Positions 56,731-64,000 of a DNA stretch of 64,000 bases are shown here, piece by piece. The position numbers and the translations under genes were made by a program. The notes beneath the pieces were generated by a model, which ran no database searches, was not told where the DNA came from, and worked only from the letters and a program-made list of their open reading frames with translations. Within the stretch, counting starts at the first letter, position 1. Every line of letters begins with the position of its first letter. The DNA comes from Takakia lepidozioides (taxonomy: Eukaryota > Streptophyta > Takakiopsida > Takakiales > Takakiaceae), in the NCBI GenBank assembly GCA_030704615.1, contig CM060734.1, forward strand, positions 35,604,042-35,668,041, read 5' to 3'.

Positions 56731-57465
56731 TCAGTGGCCCTCAACTGCCGCAGACTCGGATGTGCCACTAGAATTGAGCTCTGAAGACATCTGTTCTGCA
56801 GCAGCTTTGAGAGAGGAATTGGACGCCTGATCGCCCTCGGTCTTCGAGCCACATAGTTGAGTAAACCAGCTCAATATGGAAGAAAATGCGTTGTTAGTCG
56901 CCTGCAGTCACGAAGATAAAAAGCTCTCAGAGACTTCTGACACCTTTTGAAAGTAGAACTTTACAGAGAGATTCGGCAATGCGATCTACATTGGATGGAA
57001 GACCTCTAACAAACTGAAGCATTTCCCGACGCTCACTTTTTTCTTTCCTTCTCAGGTGAGGAGGGCTTCAAATATTTATGTGTTCCTCATGATAATTTCG
57101 CCACAACTAACTGGTTGCTTGGGGAGACAAACTGCATATTAACAACTGACCGTGGAATCACCGGTCTCGTTTGTCGAAGTGCCACTCAAAGCGCCTAAGT
57201 TCACAGCTTTAGAAAGCGTGTCTTTCAAGCTGGAACCTTGGGAACCGCTCGAATCAGTAGCGTGCTCCGCGTAGTCCTGAACCTTCTGCACCACGCTAGC
57301 GATATATTCCTTCGAGGAATCCGCGGCATGAGTGCTTGTCTCCAACACAATGTGTGCCACATTCTGGATGAAGGAGATATTTTCATCGCCAGAAGATGTT
57401 TCCAAAACTTGCTTGGCAGACTCTTGCATGTTTGAAGCTACCTCATCAAGATTCTCAGTCGCCAT
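56731..57465 (-). CDS. Unrecognised two-exon gene, small acidic helical protein
   Basis: Exons 57465-57151 and 56901-56731, donor ACG|GTCAGT and acceptor CTGCAG, phase 0. They encode 161 residues starting MATENLDEVASNMQESAKQV and ending in SAAVEGH. The sequence is Ser/Ala/Glu-rich with alternating hydrophobic positions (FIQNVAHIVLETSTHAA, YIASVVQKVQDYAEHA), which suggests amphipathic helices. There is no signal peptide or membrane segment. The composition recalls LEA-like or helical scaffold proteins, but I recognise no family. An additional exon in 56940-57050 (minus) is possible (MLQFVRGLPSNVDRIAESL), but its acceptor is unclear. Confidence 0.5.
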
Positions 57466-58729
57466 TGTTCCAGGTCCCAAGAAAAGAACAGGTTTCAACA
57501 AAGCTCAGGTCGCAGATACTTATATCTAATCCTTGGGACAAGAATGGAAGCCAAGAGGCCAAAATAAGAATCTGTTGCCAGTCAAACGGTCTACTATTTC
57601 AATCTCTCTCTCTCTCTCCCTCTACCTCTCTCTTCCCAACGCCTTTTACTTGTGGAGAGTCTTTGCAGAAAACAGGAGAAAATGAGACTGGAATCTCCCG
57701 TGAGACAATTTTCCTATATGAATCTTTCTTTTCTCTACGAAACCTTCGCAGCTGATTCCTGCAGCAGAGAAGCCCTCTACACCAAGCGGCCAAGCGAAAC
57801 ATTAACCAATCGTCTCTAGTAGAAACCTCCTCTGAATCCCCCTCGACTCTCTTCCCCAGCGAAATGCCAGCGGGCCAAAGAAAGCAGAGCGAGCACATGT
57901 GAGCTTAGACAAACAGACCGGGCAACGTCTTGCACCTACGTCTTACCCTCGAATCCGAGCTGTCCTCATCCCATTGCCTCAGCAGTTCGCGCAGGCCCTC
58001 ACCTCCCAACTAAAACCTGCCATGTGGAGAATACCTTCACACTCGAAGATGATGTCGGCAGTCAGCGAGATGCACATGCGCGCAACAGTTGATGGACGCA
58101 GGTTTGTGGGGCCGCAAGGCGAGTCTACACGTAAAGACACCTGTATTTGGCGCTGCACACTGCCCGCTTTATGGAGCCTTGTGCTCTACTGCAGATCCGC
58201 CCGCCTTCTTGGCCTCCATAAACTTTCCCCTCTTCATTCTCTCGAAGTGCAATCCGGAGGATCCTCCCCTACTAGCTCGTTAGAGAATGGATTTTTGCGT
58301 ATTCCAATGCGATTGTTGTGATGATCGGCGACGGAAATGATTGGGTGTGGAGTGTGGAGGTGGGTCTAAGACCAAATAGTGGCGGCGATGTTGAGTACGG
58401 TGCAAGATGACTGCCTCTGTGGGGTCCTTGAATGATACGTTGCATACGACTTTTGGCAAGTTCGGTCATCATCTTTTGGAGGACTCGTATGCCTTTATGC
58501 GTCACAGCCTGTAAGATCCCCTTCCACTATGTATGTACCTATTCGGAGAGCCAGATGAGATTCTACCCTGGAATCGTTCATAGCTGAGAATATATAGAAT
58601 AGATGATTGATTGCAAGGCACTAACTTTCAACCTATGAGTTATGGGTGCTTCGGCAATATGGTCACATTTGTTTTTCAACTTATGATCCACAAATTGATT
58701 TATGATTAAATTGCTTTGGCAGGTATGGA
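57466..58729. other. No gene recognised
   Basis: Upstream flank of the preceding gene, with a CT-rich run at 57600-57630. The longest frame (57899-58321, plus) lacks motifs and is probably spurious. Confidence 0.45.
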
Positions 58730-58952
58730 TGTATGCATATCAATCTATGAATCGAGACGTTTGTTTTGTTTTGTTTTGTTTTGTAGCATCATTGAGATCT
58801 CCCAATCCGCGGGTGCTTGGTGCCGTTGGAAAGCCCTCAAGGAGGAGGGGTGCACCACGGGCTTGGTCTCATGATTTTTGGACAAGCAGTGAGGGAGATA
58901 TGGAATTCCAAGTACTTTTGGTCACTGGAAATTCACAAAAAATAGAAAAAAT

Positions 58953-59046
58953 TGGCAAAGTGGGCATGGTTGGAGCCTCGACAGGAGAGATATCAAGGGA
59001 AAGGTCTCCGGTTCAAATCTGGTCGTAGGCTCTGTGGAAAAAAAAC
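58953..59046 (+). mobile_element. tRNA-like SINE head, copy 1
   Basis: A-box-like TGGCAAAGTGG (58953) and B-box-like GGTTCAAATC (59010) at tRNA-like spacing, followed by CTGTGG(A)n. This is the layout of a pol III SINE. It is not a functional tRNA: no cloverleaf with an anticodon arm could be drawn. Confidence 0.45.
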
Positions 59047-59500
59047 TTACTTAGATGACATTGGACACTTGGGCCAATGGCAAAGGCTACCCTAGAGGTT
59101 GCATTTGGGCCTGGACATAGGAAACGCACTTTGATACATAGGGGATTGCACTTGGACTTAGAGACACTAGACACTTGGGCCAACGGCACAGGCTACCCTA
59201 GTCAATATATGAAGCAAGACGTTTGTTTTGTTTGTAGCGTCGTTGAGATCTCCCAAACCGCGTGGCCCAACGCTAGTGCTTGGTGCCGTTGGAAAGCCCT
59301 AGATCAAGAGGGGTGCACCGGCTTGGTCTCATGATTTTTGAACCAACTGTGTGGGAGATGTGGAATTTCAAGTGCTTTTGGGTAGTTGGAAATTCACAAA
59401 AAATAGCAAAGTGGGGTTTCCTGGAGCAATGATTGGCCCTTCACATGGGAGATTTTGGAAATTCAAGTACTTTTGGTCGCTGGAAATTCGCAAAAAAAAA

Positions 59501-59594
59501 TAGCAAAATGGACAATGGTTGGAGCCTCCACAGGAGAGATATCAAGGGAAAGGTCTCCGGTTCAAATCTGGTTGTAGGGTCTGTGGAAAAAAAA
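59501..59594 (+). mobile_element. tRNA-like SINE head, copy 2
   Basis: Near-copy of 58953-59046 (GGAGAGATATCAAGGGAAAG, GGTCTCCGGTTCAAATCTGG), with a decayed A box (TAGCAAAATGG) and an A tail ending at 59594. Confidence 0.45.
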
Positions 59595-60210
59595 TGCATT
59601 TGGACTTAGATGACATTGGATATATTACTACTCAATAAATTCATGGAAAAAAATTAATGGGGCCTTGACATGGGGAGACGTACTTGGATACATAGGAGAT
59701 TGCACAGTAGGTTTAGATGGGCCTCGACATGGGAGACGCGCATGAGAGATGCCCTTGGATACACATAGGAGATTGCACTTGGGCTTAGATGACAGTGGAC
59801 ACTCGGGCCTCTACATGGAAGATGCATTTGGATACATAAAAGATTGCACTTGGGCACTTGGGCTTAGATGGGCCTCGACATAGGAGACACACCCGGATAC
59901 ATAGGAAATTGCACTTGGTCTTAGATTTCAATTCTTCACACAAGGGCCAATGACACAGGCTACCCTAGAGGTCGCACTTGTCCTCAACATATGAGACACA
60001 CTTAATACATAGGAGATCTTGCACTTGGGCTTAGATGACACTAGACACTTGGGCCAACCACACACTAGGCTATCCTAGAGGTCGCATTTGAGCCTCGACA
60101 TAGGGGACGCACTTGGATGAATATAAGGGGATTGCACTTGGACTTAAATGACACTTGGGCAAACGGCACAGTCTACCCTAGTCAAATACCCTAGTCAAAA
60201 TCTTCTTACT

Positions 60211-61232
60211 ATGGCTTGTTGCAAGGTGAGGACCAAGGCATTCATGTCCTCTCGGTTTCTTGAAGTCTTGGGTATGTATGAACAATGTCATGTGACAGGT
60301 TGAATCTAATGTTTGACTTTAACTTACCTTTATTTGTCAATCCACCTGCTACAGTTGGTGAATCAGTGCTGCACTGAACTGCAGGACTGGGATTAAAAAA
60401 TGAAGGAGTACATTCTGCCTGAAGAATAGTCTGACCATTCTGTAGGCAGAATGGACTTCAGTGTCCAGCTGGACAAAATGTGCCAGGGAACTTGAGCCCT
60501 CTGGATATTTGGAAGAATCAGCCACACCTGCTATTAACAAGGACATTTGTACAGATTACACAACCTTACACCTAATATGTAATCTTTTCTCCTTATCATG
60601 TGCAGTAGGAGAAGGTGGAACACTGCCAGCCACACAGTTTCCCAGTTTCCTGGCCAGAAACATTTGAGAGAGAGTATGGAATGTTCTTGTTACTGTTTTC
60701 AAGTGCCGGAAATGGTAGTCTAAAGACAAAGACTCAGGGATTTACCAAATTTGAGGAATTGAAGTTGAAGCACCATCGGGCGCTAGAGCTCTCTTTCACT
60801 GCAATTGCCCAACGACCAGTTTGGTGCTTCACTGTCCAGAAATATTTGATTGATTGAGTGACACCAATGGATCTCTGACTTCTCTGCGTGGAGCAGGTGC
60901 TGTTACAGGAATGCCTTCCTGATTGTGATTAGCACCCTGACCTAGCATTGTCAAATATCTAGTTTAAACACAACAACCTTACAGCGATTGGAGGAGCATC
61001 CAGACTCGGGTTTTCTCAGCTCTCACACAAGAGGGTTAATGGCAGAGATCCTTCATGGATTGATTGCAAACCGAGTAGGTGGGAACATGCCTCAGTCTAA
61101 GGCAGATTTGCATGGAAGAAGTTGGTTCCCCTCTGCAGCAGGTGCTAGGAAATTTGGAGTACTCACTTTTTAGGTCTTCCAAAGAAATGATGATCTTGAA
61201 TCAAGGGCGATACCTGCTGATTTTTCCCTGCA
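60211..61232. other. No gene recognised
   Basis: About 1 kb, probably the 3' flank of the RING gene. No motifs seen in the short frames. Confidence 0.45.
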
Positions 61233-63735
61233 CTAGAAGTGAATCACATCTGGAAGAATAATTGGTCTGCCAGTGAGCTTTGTTTTGCATATGGGACACA
61301 GTCTGGTCCTCCTCCACTCCTTTTGAGCACATTCATAGCACACACTTGCATGGTTGCAAGGAATGAAACAAGCCCTTTTTCAGTTATGGAAGTGAAGGAG
61401 GAGCCTTCTTTTAGGAGGACAACCTCCAATTTCCTCAAAACAGACGACACACTCTGATCGGTGTGGCTTGGTCTCTCGCGATACGTGTATGTGTTCTTTG
61501 TGTATTCCCTCTCGCATCAGTTCCTTCTCTCTTCTGTGGTGTTTGTCCACCTGTTGTGGAGCATAGGGACGCTTATTGAGCTTAAAGATAGTGGTTTAAA
61601 GGAGGAAGAGAAGGAGGCAGGCCTGAAATGCTTTTGAAACATACTCTATGAACAAGTGTGATGACGAATACAAGGCTGTATAGTAATGCTCCCTAAGCTT
61701 ACTTTGAGAACCGCACTTGCACCTACTGCAATAAAGTGGTGGAGAGATGATTATACTAATTTTGGTTTTGTGATGTTGATTCCAGACAGTCTGCTGTGCA
61801 ACCCTCTTCATAACTTGCTCTTTCTACAGGCAATTCCTGCTTGTTCTGCCAAACTGGGTGCAGGATCTATGGCCACAAGGTTACAGCAAACATCTTATGA
61901 GTACATTCTTTCTATAGGAAAACATAAACTTACTCTATGGATGTTGTGCAACATTGGAAAACAGCTTGACCAAGGGAATGAATCTTACCTCTGTTGACAG
62001 CTTTGACCTCAGTCCTTCCAATTCTACAAAGTGCTCATTCTGGAGTTGTTCTCTCATCAACTCCTTTTCTCTTTGTTCCTTCTGTAGTTGTTCCAGCATT
62101 ATCTTCTTCTCTCTTTTGTGATGTTCCTCAACCTGCCAGAAACAAATGAAGGTTGTGAGTACTGCAGATTCTCTAGCATGGGAGGAAAGGAAGGTGGTAT
62201 GGTGGCAAGTTGTATCTGGAGGCAGGTAATGCAAATGCTGCTACTTCGGCTCAGCTCTTCTTGTGGAGACTCTCAAGCCCCAAGTACCAACTTTGGGGCC
62301 CTGCCCATGAGGTGTGGTCCAAGAGCTTACATTCTTCCCTCTCGCCAGACTGACAAATGCATTACATGAGAAACGATGAAGAGAATAGCACGCACTTCTA
62401 ATTCAACCAAGTGTTCCTTGTGAAGTTGTTCTTGCATATGCTCTTTCTCTCTTTGTTCTTGCTGTAGTTGTTCTCGAATCAACTCCTTTTCTCTTTCATG
62501 GTGCTCCTCAACCTACCAAAGGACCACCACAACCTTCAGCACTAATGATTGTCAAATCAAGGAAGAAAAATGAAGAAGATTAACTTACAGAGATTCGTTC
62601 ACCTTGTAAAGCTAACACCACCTACAACATAGGCTCTCTTTCTCACCTTTAGTGCAAACACTTGGGTACTGAGTTTGACAAGGTAATGCCCCTGTCCTTA
62701 ACCATGTGCACCACACAGTGTGACCTCCAACATATGTGCGAGTGGAATCCAATCAAGAGCTTCCATGTGGTGGCCACAATGTCTAGGCCCTTAGCAACCA
62801 GGAGGAAGTTCATTGAAGGAGAAAAGGAAGGTAGCAAGGAGGGGTGTGTAAGAGGGAAAACAAATCTTTTTCTAACCTCAAAATGTGGATAGAACCAAGT
62901 AAAGCTTGTGTGCTTGACTCCGAAACCCTGGACTCTGTTAAAGACTTGCCATCGTTATCGTGCCACACACTGGTCAGTGATATACACAGCTTGAACGGAA
63001 AAATGGTACTCTTTCATGATTTTTCTGAAATATGAAACTTTGTTGCAAAGGTAGACCCCACAACACATTCATTCCTGGAGCCATAACGGGGTACCACTCA
63101 CTAGAGTAAGAAACTTAGCCCAATTGGGTAATAGAGATATGAAGTGGTTTTGGTTGCACTTGTATTAATAAAAAAGGCTGGTCCTTCTAAGAACATGAAT
63201 GTACTCGCAAGACCTTTGCCATAGCCTTGTGGCCATACCACACCCAGTTTGGGCGGAACAAGAACAAGAAAGAAACAGAGGGATTTGTAACAAACAGAGA
63301 GGGCTGTCCTCAGTTGCATGCCATTGCTTTCATAGATCCTGCGGCAAGTTTGGCCAGAGCAGAATCACCAGCACATGCAGGGACTTCGCAAGAATTGAAC
63401 TTGCAACCTTGCACCATGAGCAAGAATCATCCCCATAGATCCAATGACCACATCTATAGAGAGGAGAGGGGGAGCAATTTGTGCATGCAAGATGACATTC
63501 CTTCTTGAGGGAGGAAAGGCAAGTCAATTCACTTTAGGTGTGGATGAAAATACGAAGGAAATGGGGGACCACGCAACCTCCAGCAGATCTGTGTTGTTTC
63601 AATTTCATTTGATTATGTGACCTGCGCAAGCTGAACTCAAGCTCAGTCATATGATTTTGCAACTCCAAAGCACGTAAGCTCTCGCGCTTCATGCTTGCCA
63701 TAAGTTTTCGCTCCATCACTTCAGCAACTTTAAAC
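61233..63735 (-). CDS. Coiled-coil / RING-finger protein, C-terminal part (gene continues past the right edge)
   Basis: Supported exons on the minus strand: 63735-63622 (KVAEVMERKLMASMKRESLR), 62512-62396 (VEEHHEREKELIREQLQQEQ), 62132-61989 (VEEHHKREKKIMLEQLQKEQ) and 61550-61233 (VDKHHRREKELMREGIHKEH, then the RING). The last three start with the same motif in phase 0, so the coiled coil grew by exon duplication. The RING reads ECVVCFEE, then ACFIPCNHASVCYECAQKEW and LCPICKTKL, i.e. CxxC, CxH, CxxC, CxxC, as in C3HC4 E3 ubiquitin ligases. It ends GRPIILPDVIHF at TAG 61233. Between the first and second Cys pairs lie 17 more residues than usual and an in-frame TGA (61380-61382), so this copy is broken or contains an unrecognised mini-intron. 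Upstream exons and the phase link from the first exon are unresolved. Confidence 0.6.
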
Positions 63736-64000
63736 CTGTGGCAAGCAAATAGGAAAGTTTTAGGAGAAATTAATAATGCAACAACCCATCCCTGAAAATT
63801 TCTCCAACTCTCTCCACACAAAACATATGTCAAAATGCTTTATGACAACCACAACTTGAGGATCCCTTCTACTGCTCCAAACTAACTGTGAAACTCAACA
63901 GACAAAAGCACGCCAAAAGAATGTAATCATGCAGTTCCCTGAGAACGTTGGCTTGCCATAGCCTTACAGCCATTGACCCCGCGGGAAACTAACTCTCCTG

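Larger units (their letters stand above)
58730..60210. repeat. Complex tandem/interspersed repeat array
   Basis: 58770-58940 is repeated at 59220-59410 (GAGATCTCCCAA(T/A)CCGCG, TGGTGCCGTTGGAAAGCCCT, TTGGTCTCATGATTTTTG), and parts again at 59440-59620. From 59060 onward, units built on GATACATAGGAGATTGCACTTGG, CTTAGATGACACT(A/G)GACACTTGGGCC and AGGCTACCCTAGAGGTCGCA recur every ~80-130 bp. Confidence 0.8.

Noticed and set aside
57899-58321. 140-codon open frame on the plus strand
   Set aside because: No motif and no plausible promoter or intron signals, in a region with several equally long random frames.
63360-63430. B-box-like GGTTGCAAGTTCAATTC on the minus strand suggesting a SINE or tRNA
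   Set aside because: No A box at proper spacing, no A tail, no cloverleaf.

Overview
The window is nuclear DNA of a land plant. The evidence is a spliced plastid-targeted Psb28 gene, a four-exon A-type cytochrome P450, GT-AG introns throughout, Ty3/gypsy, LINE, hAT and Mutator-like transposons, and TATA promoters. The unusual cysteine-rich gene family and the TE mix suggest a non-seed lineage (fern, lycophyte or bryophyte), but I cannot name the species. Most of the 64 kb is transposon-derived. Layout: 1-2689 is a decaying hAT transposon on the minus strand that runs off the left edge. 4812-7552 is a 5'-truncated LINE. 7550-20600 is a nest of diverged duplications around a small cysteine-rich, metallothionein-like gene. 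One copy looks intact (8201-8905, minus), one is inverted and frameshifted (17037-17623, plus), and two are exon scraps. The plus copy carries a hAT MITE and a LINE tail that the minus copy lacks, so the minus copy preserves both empty sites. 20644-40181 is a Ty3/gypsy retrotransposon on the minus strand. Its polyprotein contains a second, catalytically degenerate RNase H and integrase. Its 3' LTR is split by a 9.66-kb Mutator-like DNA transposon (21594-31256) with 9-bp target-site duplications. 41447-49129 is a Ty3/gypsy chromovirus on the plus strand (TSD TGCAA) that contains a nested solo LTR with its own TSD (CTTGA). The right part holds host genes: psb28 (about 49.4-50.3 kb), a P450 (52.0-54.8 kb, minus), an unrecognised two-exon gene (56.7-57.5 kb, minus), a repeat array with tRNA-like SINE heads (58.7-60.2 kb), and a coiled-coil/RING gene (61.2-63.7 kb and beyond, minus). 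The strongest candidate for something undescribed is the Mutator-like element. It carries two divergently transcribed genes: a MULE transposase with a SWIM zinc finger, and a seven-exon gene. The spliced product of the latter shows the motif order of a beta-class (permuted) amino-methyltransferase: motif IV, then the KxP segment, then motif I, then the FGME segment. Both genes are now broken, by stops or frameshifts. A ~1-kb intron of the methyltransferase-like gene holds an array of 20-bp palindromes. The second candidate is the gypsy pol with its duplicated, inactivated RNase H-integrase module inside one long open frame. All calls are from reading motifs and splice signals by eye; no database was searched.
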